DNA of 64,000 nucleotides from Plumapathes pennacea (Eukaryota; Cnidaria; Anthozoa; Antipatharia; Myriopathidae). Shown here one piece after another: positions 45,464 through 59,300 of the stretch. The notes below the pieces were generated by a model. That model made no database searches and was not told the origin of the DNA. It saw only the letters and a list, made by a program, of their open reading frames with translations. Within the stretch, counting starts at the first letter, position 1, and every line of letters starts with the position of its first letter. The DNA lies in contig OZ038472.1 of assembly GCA_964036295.1 (NCBI GenBank), positions 2,185,501 through 2,249,500 on the forward strand, in the 5' to 3' direction. Both the position numbers and the translations under genes were made by a program.

Positions 45464-48400
45464 ATGGAAAATGCGTCAGCTGTGAACAATCCAGACGAAT
45501 TGTTCTGCCGTTTTAATGATGTAGAAGAGGCAAGCGACATACTTAAGACTTTCCAACGGCTTCTCGATGTGCTGGGCATTCACAGAAAAGAGAATTCGAA
45601 GACCAGAGACTGCTATCATTCGCTCAGATCGAAGCTCCAGTCGTGGAAATGTAAGTCTCTCTGGGACTTACTTGACAAACGGGTGAACTTGAAAGAGTAT
45701 GGCAAAGGCAAAACGTGCGAAGACCTCCAGGTTCTCATCATAGGCGCAGGACCAATCGGACTAAGAACAGCCATCGAAGCAGCCCTTCTGGGTGCTCAGG
45801 TTGTAGTCGTCGAGAAGCGAACCGCCTTCTCAAGGAACAACGTGCTTCATCTGTGGCCTTTTCTTTTAACGGACTTCCGTTCTCTGGGCGCAAAGAAATT
45901 CTACGGGAAGTTCTGTTCGGGATCCATAGATCACATCAGTAAGTCGTATTTTCATATTCCCATATTTTCGTGAGATTTGTGCTCGCTTACCGATATTTAT
46001 TATAATAATACTGTGTGTTGTTATTACTGCGTAATTTAAATTTTGTAATTATCCTGACGAAGCAGGCTATGTGAGTGTTATATTGCTGGAGCCACAGCCG
46101 TTCCTTGTCGTAAACCACCACCTGGGCATTAGTCTATGTTGAGCGTATGTTTTAGCCAAAATCTGGGAGTAGCACCGATCATGATTCAATATACCTTTGC
46201 TGCGTTATGTAATGTGTGACGATCATATTATATTGGTCCTGTTCAGAATGAGCGTTGAGCAAACAGACTGTGCTTAGAGAGGTTTTTGATCGTTTTATTG
46301 CATGTCAATGGAAAACATTGGAGGAAATTGGAGAGAAAAGAGGCTTCAGCAGTTATGTTACAAGTTTAGGCTTGTTACTAATATAAATATGACACAATCA
46401 TATAATTATATTATATAAAGAACCAGCCTGTAGTCTTGGAAACCTGGCAAAAGTGCCAAGAATTTTGCGCCCCTTCTCTCTCTCACAATCAATTTACAGA
46501 ATACTTGTTGATCAAATAGCCTGAAACGTCAGGAGGCTTGGGTTGAGGGCCGAGGAGACGACTGACATTTCAGGCTAATGATCAAAGTGCGCATGGAATC
46601 GTAAACCACGGAAGTAAAATTAAGTTTCTGACTCAACGTCATTGGATTGAAATAGATTATTTCTGACAGTAGAGAGAGGATGGAGACAAATAAATAAATA
46701 AAACTGAGGAAAGTTACAAAATCTACTGAAGGAGACATGGAAAAGCAGAAAGACACGCAGGAGGCCGGAAATTCCAAGTTTAAACACATTTATACGCAGG
46801 CACCAACTAGTGCGTGACTGGAAGAAAAGCTTTGACACGTTCGCCTGTCGAAATTAATCAGAGTCTGTGGCAGAGAGCCATGCAATAAATTGGTACACGT
46901 CTCATTTTAGATGTCAACTTTCACAGCAAAGCAAAGATAAGTCTCGGCTTGTTAATTAAAACCTTTTGACCCGTGCGGTTGTCACAAAGACATCAGTAGG
47001 GGATTCAGTCAGCCCAAGAAAATAACTCGCAATTAAAACCAATATCAGTAAGTCGAACTTTTTCAGACTGATCGATCCGAGACAGACGGTAAAAATCAAT
47101 TCGGTTTGCAAACTATATCCTATCTGGCGACATGATCACCTCTCTCCGTGTGTCAGTGGGCTTTTGGTGTGTCATATAAAAGCGAAACATAACTTTAGGA
47201 TCCTGTTAGAATATTATATAATGATGTTGATAATCAATGATAATGGTGACGATGATCATTACGATGACGGTCATGATGATGGTGGTGGTGGTGATGATGA
47301 TGATAACGATAATGATAATGATACCGGTCATAGAGCCGTTTTCGGATGACTGTCGAAAACCAAAACCAAAGTAATCACACAGGCCAATCACAGAGACTGA
47401 GAGAAAACAGTTCAGCCAATTGGAAGCCAAAGTCATTTGCGTTTGGTCTTGCGTTTGGTTTTACTTTCCAATCAGCAGTGCGAGTACACGCCATCGCTTG
47501 CGTGAGAAGTGTTTGGTTTTGGTTTTGGTTTTGTTCCTGATTGGCTGAGCATGCTGACAAACTAGTGTGGACCAATCCGAAAGCGAAGCAAACGCAAAAC
47601 CAAAGCAATCACACAATTACTTTCGACAGTCATCCGAAAACCGCTCTAATGATCGTGAGTGTCACATATGGGGATCACAGTGAGAATACTAATGTCAATA
47701 TCCAATGATAAAAGAATAGATTGGCACTAATAAATAACTTAATTCCACTAACTTGTTTTATGTTAGGTATCAAAAAATTACAAGCAATCCTTCTGAAGAC
47801 CGCTTTGATACTCGGCGCGAGAGTCTACACGGGTGTGACGTTCGAGGAACTTGTGGAACCAGCCAATGGGGAGGAGGGATGGAAATGCAAAGTGTCACCG
47901 AAATCACACGCTGTCAATCAATTTGAGGTGGACGTCGTGATTGGTGCAGACGGAAAGAAGAATGTTTTGCCGGGATTTGCGCAGATTGAAATGAGAGGTA
48001 AGATTTTTTTTAACTTCAGATGATCACTTGAAACTGACATAATATGGAACTTAATAAGGAGTACAAACGAGCTTCGAAGAACGGGCACTTCTACACTCCA
48101 CATGCTCGACTTAATAAAATGGGGGAGTTAAGGCGAGGCTGATCGGACGTGCCACCTGATAATCTGAAACTTGGCCGCTGTTTGGCAGCTGTACTTCTTT
48201 GGCCCACAGTTGTGTATACAGAAACAAAACCAAGCTGACCGCACATATTTATTTCACACACAAGTGAATAGCGCTTTTCGCACGCTCTGATTGGCTCCTC
48301 AATCTCGGAATATCAAGTACTATTCACCTCCCGGCGGCTTCCGGTAAAACAAAATGGCGCGCGAACCCAGTTTTTGCCCACTTTTGTCGGAAATAAAATA

Positions 48401-51400
48401 GCTATTTGGGAGTTGGCTATTAAAAGTTGGCTTGTGTGGTATGTACTAAAACAATTATTTACTATTTAGGGTGCGTTCGATTAGTTTTATTTGAACCAAA
48501 GTGTTGCTTGTTGCGGGAAAAAATTGTTCAAAATTGTTATGAAAACCTTCACAGCGACAATGCTAACAGCTAATGATGCATCTTTACCCAAGTCAGCACC
48601 AAACCAATAAATTTTACCGTTCAACGTCACTATTCCTATCCCAGAATAGGCCCAATCGAATGCGCCCTAACTGTGCATGATTGTGTGAAAGTAGCCCATT
48701 GGTTGTTATTTCAGGTATTAATTTTTGTAAAGATTTACTTTGGTACGGTAGTTCGGCTCTCTCACTTCACCCTTTTATCTTCCCCTATATATCTTTAGGA
48801 ACCCTTGCAATAGGAATTACAGTGAACTTTGTCAACCATTACACCGAGGATGAGAAGATTGCGGAAGAAATCAGCGGCATAGCATACCAGTTCAACCCGA
48901 CTTTCTTTGATACTCTGCACAAAGAGTGGGGGATCAAGTTGGAAAACATTGTGTACTACAAAGATGAGACGCATTACTTTGTCATGACCGCGTCCAAATC
49001 GAGCTTACTCAAGAGAGGAGCTCTAAAAGAGGTATGAATTCATATGTAACTGAGTTACTGTATTGGTTTTTCCGCCATTCCCTCTCTCCTTTCATCCCTC
49101 TGTCGACTCTGTATGTCTTTGATTTTGTCCCTTAGAAATAAGACTACAAGTTTTTATAGTTTATCATTGTCGTGAATTCGCCTCCCCAGGTATCAACGAC
49201 AAAATCGCAAGGCTGTTTTTTCACAGTTTTAATGAAGCTTCGCACTCTCTCGCAGATTCACTCACACTAAATACTTCAGTTGCATACACAATGCTAAGTT
49301 CAATCATATCACTTACCAAAATTTAATCCTTCTCAACCTGTCACTCGCTAAACTCACTTATCTTTCCGCTCGCTGGCAATGTGCTCTTATCTTACTAATC
49401 CACTCTTCTCACGATATACATTTGCGTAATCTCCGACAATGGCTGTGGTCACACTAGAAAGCTAAATCATGATTTCGCACCCTAAATCTTGATCAAGGAA
49501 ACCGCAAGATAAATCGTGATTTAGAAGAGGCGGCATTCGTGCTCTCTTGAATGTATCAAAGATGACAGCTAACTTCCTAATCCGATTAGATAAAATGAAA
49601 TAGAACACGTTCTGAAAGGGCAGCATCTGAACTTTGGAGTAGTAAAAACTTTGGCCTTTGCAAACGTTATCATCGGTCTCTTTGCCTTGTTTTGCTAAGA
49701 AAATTAATATGGAAAGCCCGATCCAGACGACTGAAAAGAATCAGGATGCTCATGCTCCAGAGGGAACGGAGGAGAAGGCTGGTTGTTGGCTTGCACATCA
49801 TAGTGCTTTCCGAATCTGCTGGAACGTTAAAGTTAAACGGAGGTCGATCGGACATCTTAAGAGAAGTTGCGAAAAAAGTGCGGGAACTGATAAAAGTGAG
49901 TTGTGGTGCATGATTACGATCAATACGGGGGCTGACGTCGGCAATTCAATGAAGCGTGCGATTGGTTCATGGAACAAGAGTTAGATAAATCACCTTTTAA
50001 ATCGTACTTTTGAGATGATTTAGAACGAGAGTTATTTCTTTCAACTAAGCCGCTTTCGATATCACTTTACAACATTAATCAGTGCGGTTTCCACTGGGCA
50101 GTTTTTACGGTCACACACAGATTTTGGCTAAATCGCGATTAAGCACTGCTAAATTGTGATTTAACTTTCTAGTGTGACCACAGCCAATCATATCTTAACT
50201 TCTGTCCGCCGATTACGTTACCGTCCTTATTGTCGCTACTGTCTTCTCAGTCAGTTTTTTTGCCGCAGGACTTCAGTAACCCCGCGCAACTTTTGGCGCC
50301 AAATAACGTCAACCAATCAAATCTCACGGATTACGCAGTCGATGCAGTCCGTTACGCCACCAAAGGACAACTGAGAAACCTGGAAATCAAACTGAATGAC
50401 AAGAACAAGCCGGACATCGCGGCGTTTGACTTCACGTCAATCAAAAAAGCTGAACATGCGGCTAGAATCGTGGAAAGGAAAGGAAGCAAGCTGCTGGTTG
50501 GCTTGGTTGGAGACAGCCTGTTAGAGGTAAGGGAGAGGTATATTTCTGTTTTGCTTTAGTGGTGAAATGATCACCTGTGTTCACTTGGCGTCAAAAACAA
50601 ATTCATGTGCGGCGTGTAGTTTTCCTTGGTGTAAATGTGGCATTTATTCTAATGGATTTTTTATCATTCTTATGCCACACGATAGCGCACTTTCTTGTAC
50701 AGTAGTTTGAATTTATAAAGTTGAATAGAAGAGAAACCATTTTTTGTGGAAATTAATTTTAGTGCGAGTTCATTTTCATGAGAAGGGCTTCACACTCTGG
50801 GCCTCGTTTTGAAACAGAGACAACAGTCATCTTGGAAGACGCCGTAAACAAATCTGAGATGATGTTGCGAGCGTTAACCCTCGTCGGAGCAATAGTCGAC
50901 AAAGGCATTAACGTTTGAAACGTCAGCTCAAAGAAACACCAGCTCAAATTTCTTCTCGACGTCCAGTTTTCAAATATCGCCTCTTAGTCGATGCATCATA
51001 CGTCACCACTGACTTGTTGACGTCACCACTGACGAGCTTGTTTACTCACGCAGCCTTTCTGGCCAACTGGCTCCGGTTGCGCACGTGGAGTGCTGAGCGC
51101 GTTGGACGCTGCTTGGATGATTCGTTCCTTTGCGATGGAGAAACCGCCATTGCAGATCATCAGCGAACGCGAGAACATCTACAGACTTCTGTCTGGCACT
51201 AGCGACGAGAATCTGCACAAGAGTCACGCTGGTTACACCATCAACCCAACGACCAGGTACAAGAACATCACGAGCAAGAAGATCAGGGAAGTTTATCATT
51301 TGTACGATACAGATGACCCGGTCAACGCAGACTTCAGTCTGGGAAGTCCAGCAGGAAATGCAATGAATAGAGGTAAGTACATAATGATCACAAAGAAAGA

Positions 51401-54400
51401 ATGTGGAAGAGTACTCTAGGTAAAGTAAGAAGCCTGAACAATGTGTAAAAGAGCAGACACAAAAGGGATTGAAGTAAGAAGATGGAAGGATTGATGCTAT
51501 CGAATGAAGGAGAGAGAAAGTATGAAGTGGGATAGATAGAGCATTGCAGAGGAAGAAAGGGAAGATGGGTATCACAAGAAATAAACAAATAAGACAGTCA
51601 TAGGTAGCTAGGGCGATAAGTAGAAAATAATGGTTCAAGGACTTTATTTGTTATGTTTAGGGAGCTGCACGATGGGTTAGCATGTTCGTAACCCGGACGT
51701 AAGCATGTGTAATAAGATAATTATATATTTTCTGTAGCAGCATCAAAGAAGAAAAAAGTGGTGGTTTCCAAGGCTCACAAGCGCACCAGAGGAAATTCTC
51801 AGCACCAGGCTTCTGACTCTGCGTCGGGGAGACTGCGATCGTTTTCAGGTTCAGGTGGCGAAGTATTTAGTGCGCCTGGTGAAATGTTAGACCTACCACT
51901 GAGCAAGACGTCTCGCGGGCGCACGCTGAGTTCTACCGCCAGTGATAAAGCGAGCGACAAAAAAAGAAAGACGCGAAGGTCTGTCTTGTCTTCTACATCG
52001 AGTCAGTTAGAGGAAATGCCAAGCCCGCGAGAACGTAGTTCCACAAGTGACAATACGACAGGCACGAAAAAGAGCAAACGAAAAGGGAAGAAAAAAAGTG
52101 TATCTTCGCGTGAGGTCCAGGAAGTGAATAAATCTAAGTCTACCAAGAAGAGAGGATTTTTCCGGCCAAGTTTTGGACTTGGGCGGAATAAGTCTAAAGA
52201 CATATCTGACAAAGAGAACGATCCAGCAAAAGTGAAAACCTCTGCTGCAAAGGAACCCGCTGCCAAGCTGCCTAGAAACACCAGTAGCCACTCTTCAAGA
52301 GAACCGTTCTCAAGAAATGCACCAACGAGAAGATCCGCTAAAGATCTCATCCGGGACATTGAAGCCAGGGCGCATTCAAACAGTGACGTCATTCCCAAGA
52401 AAAATACTGTTAATGACGTGAAGGCTGAGGGTCAGCGGTCACTTTTTTCTAAGAAGTCCCTGACGACTGGGGATCTGGGGAAACAGACGGAGAAACAAAA
52501 TCACGTGAAATTGATGGGAGTGAAAAGAATCAACGCTGTGGAGGATCCTAAAGTCACGCCGCCTAAGTTGAAAAGGAGTGACAGTCTCTTGGAACAAATC
52601 GCGAGGTTAGGAGATAGCAACACGACATTTGCTTTCTAGAAGTTACAGTGGTTGTTTGTGAGCGTGTTATTTTGTTTGTAAGCTTTAATAGTCCCTATGG
52701 TAAGGGATATTTCAACATCAAATTAAGCATTAAAGCTTAGTTGACTGACAGAACTCTCCCCTCCCCGGTGGCTTCCTAAGGGAGGGGGGAGGGAAAAGAG
52801 GGCCCGCGCTTCAAAGAAGCCTCTGCGGAGGAGAGGGCTGACAGGCCATTTCCGATACCTTGACATTGCGCTTTTTAAACTTTAACATTTCCTTATCAGG
52901 ATGTCTCCCATGGGTCGGAGAGCACTTCCTGTTCTCACAAAACTCAGTCCCAAAACCAACAAGGAGAACGAAGGGGAGCTGGATCACAGTGTGACGTCAG
53001 CAGCTCGGAATGCCGCCATGGTATCGCTGGTCATGCCACTGTTGATTGATGACTTCAAACCGGGCGGCTTCTTGGCAAGGGACAAGTCACTAGTAAGCAT
53101 GCAGTGATATAATTACGAAATCTTCATGTAATGCATCCGTCAATTTCAGCTCCAACTGTGTACCCCTTCAGCTGAAACTGATCGGTGCATAACTGTCCAG
53201 CGGTGCTTATACATCGTCACCAGTCCACGCCATTACCTCTAAAACTTGCTCGCACTTATTTCTATATATTGCACTGATTGCAACCGGCTGAAAAGTGATG
53301 TTGTTCAAACGCTTTTCTATTTGCAATAATCATCGCTCCCCCTTGTCAATCTTGTCAAATTGTCGCTTCGCAGTAAAACGTTAGAATTAATATTTGCTAG
53401 GTTGATGTGGATCTGTTAAACGCAATAGAGAATGTGTTCAACGCATATTTTTTTTATCCATATCAATCTTACGATCTTACATTCTCATTTCACTGCGCCT
53501 TATGTTGTAACTCAGGCTCAGCAACTGTATCTTGCTCTGTGCTTTCAAATTGTCTATTTGTACAAAAACGTTGGTTGGTGTGGATTAATCACGCTGAGCG
53601 CCGTAAAAGAATGTGTTAGCATATTTATCCACTTCAGCCATACGTTAATAATTTCACCGACACACCGACACACCGACACACCGACACGGTCACATCAAGG
53701 CCACTAGTAGTGTTGTTTTTTTTGTTTTTTTTGTAATACACACCTTGTATATATGTGCCAGCGGGTGCGGTATTATTTGAGGCATTGACGCAATTTCTGT
53801 GTACATCTCAGATTCTCAGGGGCAGCGGAAGAGGTCGAGTCCGTGATGTAGTGAATCGATACAACACTTTAGGTGACGAGACACCGAAAGGATGGCGAAG
53901 AGCCGACCGGTAAGTCGTAAAGGAAAGAAAGGCTAGGGTCGATAGACGACAGTGAAAATAAGTTCACTGCAATGTGTAGGATAATGAGTTACTCAACATT
54001 GTACAAGGGAGTAGAGGTACTTCAAGACAAGAATTAGAAGCATCTTTGTAATCAACAGACATTTCAAATGATGTTCAAAATCATGGTTGATAACCTTCTT
54101 TGCTATGAAGAGCCTGTACGGATAGATAAGTATGACGTAGTATATCCTGTTCTCTTGTTGTGACCAGACGGATAAAACGACTTCGTGTGCACTCCACAAA
54201 ATAGCTTCAGGGTGCGTGTGTGTAAGGGTCAATGAAAAACTTTGATTCACGAGCTTATAAAGTGATGGTTTCCTGAGAAAAAGTTATGGTTTCACAGTAA
54301 AGCCATACAGTTAATCGATTATGCCGCGACGACTTCATTTTATAATCTTATCCTCTTCTGGGCGCGACAAGCAATATTCACTTCGAGTGTTCGGCAGCAC

Positions 54401-55681
54401 AAAGAAACATAACATATATGTCGCCGATCACAGTCACGGAGAGTTCAAGCATATTTTTATCCGTGCATGAGAGTAATTATATTCCGTTCCTAAGGAAAAT
54501 GGAGAGAAAAAATGCAAATTAGATTTTTTAGGTATTTGTCACAGTTGTTAGACGAACCAAGCTGCGCTCGAAGGTCAACAGTTTTGGTATAGTATTTCAC
54601 AAGTAAGCTAGTCACGCGTGAAACACCGAGTTGGCGCCACAGAAACACGTCCTTTTGGCGTTTATACTTCCGTCGGTCAACGTTCTTCGCCATTGCTGTC
54701 TGACAGGGGTTAAATTTTTAAATCGTGTCCAACAACTCCATTTTTCTTGTGCACAACTTAAGTGATAGAAACTAAAGAACTAGTCCCTGAGAACTAGTTT
54801 TAATCTGCGTTGAGTAGGGATTAAGCATATAATGTGTCAACTTCAGGTTGAGGGGATAAGCAGAAAAAACTGGTTCAAGGTGTTAGCGCAAATCGGCTCC
54901 GACGAAGGGCTATCGCGCGAAACGCTGTTAGCTAATTCTCAGCAACGATATTTATCATCAATGGTATACAGTCGAGCCTCGCTATGTCAAACTCGGTTAA
55001 TTCGAAGTCCCCGCCGTTATTTCGAAGTCAAGCCAAATCCCCTTGGATTTATTTTTCAGTCATTTACTACTGGCTATTTCGAAACCCCGCTATTTCAAAC
55101 TTCTTTTCATGTCCCGTGCGACTTCGAAATAGCGGGGTTCGACATGTCCCATGCACAGAAAGCAATTTTAGTTTACCAGAAAAATGCAGTCGATGGCGAA
55201 CTCACCACATCAGGGCGAGGGGATATCGACAGGATTATCGTATTTCTAGTTTATACTTTATAGACGTTGAACAAAAAACGGAAAGCTCGTGTTTTCAATT
55301 TCCAGAACTGATGGGCCTGATACTATCTCACAATGCTCGGACACTCTGGATAATCTAAACGAGGAACTGCGCGGACCACCAGACGGACAAGAAGGAACAG
55401 AGAGTACAGTCACCATGGAAACTGAAGCCTCAATAGCTGACAGTGAGCGAAACCAACAACAAACTCCCGAAACCGCTGTGACAGGAAAGGGCCTGTTATC
55501 TAGAGGGATTGATCGTCTGCCTTCTTCACCATCTCTCCAGCGGTTACGAACCAAGGTGAGCGATTGTGAGCTAGTTTGCAAACCCCTTTCTGGTCACATC
55601 TAAATATCGACCAGTTTAGTTTTCTTTGCTGGTCTGAAGGCAAGCAATTCTGATGATGATGGTAATGAAGTGACGATGATT

Positions 55682-55717
<36 letters not shown>

Positions 55718-56295
55718 GTGATGGTGATGGTGATGGTGATGGTGATGGTGATGGTGATGGTGATGATGATGATGATGATGATTATGATGATTATGATTGT
55801 AATTATGGTTATGATTATGATTATGATGGTGGTGATAATAGCGAGGCTTATTAAACGTTTAATCTGAATCTATTTTACTATAGGTGCGCAGTTTGATAGT
55901 ATCAAGCAAGCCAACGGACGAATCAGCTAACGATGAGGAGGAGCATAAGATCGACCTCAGTTCGCCTATATATCAGAAAACACTGATTGCAGCTACCATG
56001 CAAGCAACGAAGGGAGAGGATATCAATAAAGTAAACACAGCAGAAGAACGCGAAAAGATCAAACAGAAGGAAGAGGAGCAGAAGTGGGAAGAAGAGAAGT
56101 TCTTGCGCAAGTCGTCAGAGAAGGAAAAGGTGGGCTAACTAACGTAACAGAAACTGCTTCCATATTTCGCTTTAATCCTTTGTACGTTAAAGGAAACGTT
56201 GCCGTGCAAGTAATTGTACGGTAGCAGTAACAGCAGGAGACATAACTGTAGGAGTGCAACAAATTAAGTTAGTAGAAATGTATTTTGGTAGTAGC

Positions 56296-56332
<37 letters not shown>

Positions 56333-59300
56333 GGTGTTGGTGTTGTTGTTATTGTTGTAGTTTTGCCTGTAATGTTTGTAGTAGCCGTCATAGAGAATAT
56401 ATATCGTTATATATGTTTTACAGGTTTTTTATAGTCTAATTGTTCTTTTACTTTAGGGTAAAAATGTCAAACCAGCAAAACTCGCAGAAAAATCTCGCGG
56501 TTCATCGCTAACACCCTCAGAAATGATGGAGGAGATTTTGGAGAGACTAACTTCGACTTGGAAACCAGAAAGGGCCCTGTCGTCTCTGAAATACATGATC
56601 AGCATGTTTAGGTGAGACTTGTATAATTTCTAGAGTAATCGACTTTTCTCATGAGACCTTTTTGAGGCTACGCTCCTGACCTTAAATATTTGCCGTCTAT
56701 TTGCGGGCAAAGTTTGAATAATTTTGTGTATTTTGTGTCTCCAGGGCGATTGAACTGCACCCACACAACGAGAAGTACCGACGAGTGTTCAAGGGGCGAG
56801 TAAAATTCCGAAAATACGTCGGGACAGTGAGAAGTGCGAGATTATTCATACAGACCAGCGGTTGGACAGAGGTAAGGATTTATAAAAATTCTACTGAATG
56901 TGTTATTTCAGGGAAATGTTTTAGTATTCTTATCCTTCGCGGTGGTGTATCTCCATGTACATTAAGTTGATTCAAGTCTTGTGTTCGTACCTGAAGACTT
57001 GTTGTACGTTTCACACAAGTGCAAGCACACACGATATTAACACTTTACTCTCTTGCTACTATTTTGCAGATCGGCAGTTTTCTTCTTTTCCCATTGCCAA
57101 ATAAGGTAGACGAACCATTAAGGATTTTGCGAAAGCATCTCAGGTAAGTTTTCTTTCGTTTTCTTGCTTTCGTGCGTTTTCGTGGGACTCAAGCCGAAAG
57201 CCTGGGACAGTTTTTGCTGAAATACAGTTGTTGTGTTCCTCGTTAACATTTCCGTGTTCTTTTCTTTATCAGGATTTTGAACAAGGAAGAAGGCGACGAT
57301 GAAAAGCTGGATGTTCCCGAGTCTGACCGAAAACTTGTCGAAGATCAGCCGAGATTTACTCGAGCGCGATCCGAAGCGAAGAGACAACACTCAGACGACA
57401 TTGCACCAGCTGCCAAAGAAGTTAAGCTAACAGTCGACGATAAGCTAAGTGTCCCTGAGAAGGCAAGGAAAACCCAAGAGAAAATAAATCCGAGCAGTGC
57501 AATTGTCGGGGAGTGCTTGACGAAAAGTCTCGAACAAGATTGCCAAGACAACGAACAGACAGTCTACGACTTGATCATGGAGAATCCACTTGATGATGAC
57601 ATTGAAATCCAGGGTTTACCAAATGCCGAATCCTCTAATCCCAGAGTAATGGGAGCAGAGAATGACAAGGAAATCGCGCCTGGAAGCGTGAAATGTGTAG
57701 AGAAACACCCTCTCCAAGATGTAGATATTCTCGCTGGAACATTGGATAACTTGATTGATTTTCTTGGAGACAGCGAGGATGCGGAGAAAGATTCCGACAA
57801 CGCAGCAAAGGGAACTCAAACGAAAAGTGAAAATAAACCTGAACTTGACTTGCTCAGCCAAACTTTGGATGTCCTCGTGCTTGGGCTAAGTTCTGCGGAA
57901 GAAGAAGAAGAAGTGTGGGAAGGGACAGAAGCTCCAAGCCTTGAATGCACAGATAGAGACCTGGCTGCAAATATTCCGACCGAAAACTTTAAGGAAGACG
58001 TTTCCGAGAGTGATGAAAAGAGGAATAGCAAACTCGCTGAGTTCCAGTGTGAGGAAGCAGGGACTGTTGGAGCTATAAAGGATTTAAGTGAAGGAGACGA
58101 AGTCGCTCTTTCGTGGAAAAGCAAGGGAGATGAAAGCAACTATTTATTTTGGAAAAACAGCCAACCAAACGACTACATGAATGGAAGAAGTGGAGAGAGA
58201 TTGCAATCTTCTCACGGTGCAGCAGATGAAATGAGACAAACAACAGGACTTCCTGATATTAAGCGAAGGATGTGCAGCCAGGAAAATGTGTCCACAGAGG
58301 CTGAGAGTGAACATAAGAAAGAAAGTGTCAAAAGTGAAACATCACCTAGGCAGCGTCTGCAAAGCGCGGATGATGTGCTGCAGACCAAGCGTGACGGAAA
58401 AGTCACTCTTGGTCTTCAATCAGGCTCGACGGACGACGGTGATGTTGTGTTAGAAAAGCCGCCTGCAGTGCCGCCAGCCTCAAGAAAAAGGTCTGAGATG
58501 GCGAAAGCGAAAAGTTTAAACGAACTGAATCGAGCCGATCTATCAACGCGGATTTTGGAAGCGGGAAAACGAGCGAGAATGCGAAACGCGCTTGTAAAAG
58601 CTCAGAGTATGGATTTGATCAAGACCAATCAGAACCAACTCGCGTCAGGGGGAAATCCAGGAACGCTTCAACTGTTCTCTACAGCATCAGGAGTGGAGAA
58701 CGCTGTTGCTGATAAAAATATGACGTCTGCATCCCCAAAGCAAGACGTGGAAACGTTCTCCAAGGCGGAAAGTCTGGACGATCTAACGAACAGACGTGTG
58801 GATTTGAGTTTGGAAAGCAAGGGTGAACGCCCAGTGAAGACAGAGGGTGCTGAATTCATTGTTAAAATAAAAGATCTGTTTCAGGCGAAAGCAGGGACGC
58901 CAAACCCGGGTGATTCTTTGTCCAGGCGTGCTAAGAAAAGAGAGGAGATTGCCGCAAAATTGGAACTTCTAGAAGAAGTTCTTGGAAGTCACCCATCGCC
59001 CTCTGGAGAAGTTGCGGACAACAGTAAGTCGTTTAATGGAAATGATGATGATGGGACTCCAAGTTTGAACGCCACTTTTACGGAAGGTATTCGAGAAGAA
59101 CTGCCTCTCAATAAACCTGACTCGGAAATTTTCAAAGTGCCAGAAATCCCTATCAAGCGCAAAAGAAATTCAACCACTAAGAAAGTTAATGACAGGCAGA
59201 AGGGTCCTTCTTTGGGCAAGGGTTTGTCAAGCAATAGCGAGGACGGAAAAAGCCGTTTGAGCACAGCCAGAGAGGAAAGAGTAATCCAGCCTCGACGCAC

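Noticed and set aside
55670..55867. Met/Val-rich open frame
   Set aside because: Pure microsatellite translation in an intron.
45464..57272. Possibility that the window shows two separate genes, a truncated MICAL and a PUB gene
   Set aside because: Not preferred, because every intervening exon join is phase-correct, no promoter-like start with ATG context precedes exon 7, and no poly(A) signal is convincing before it. Transcript data could still overturn this.
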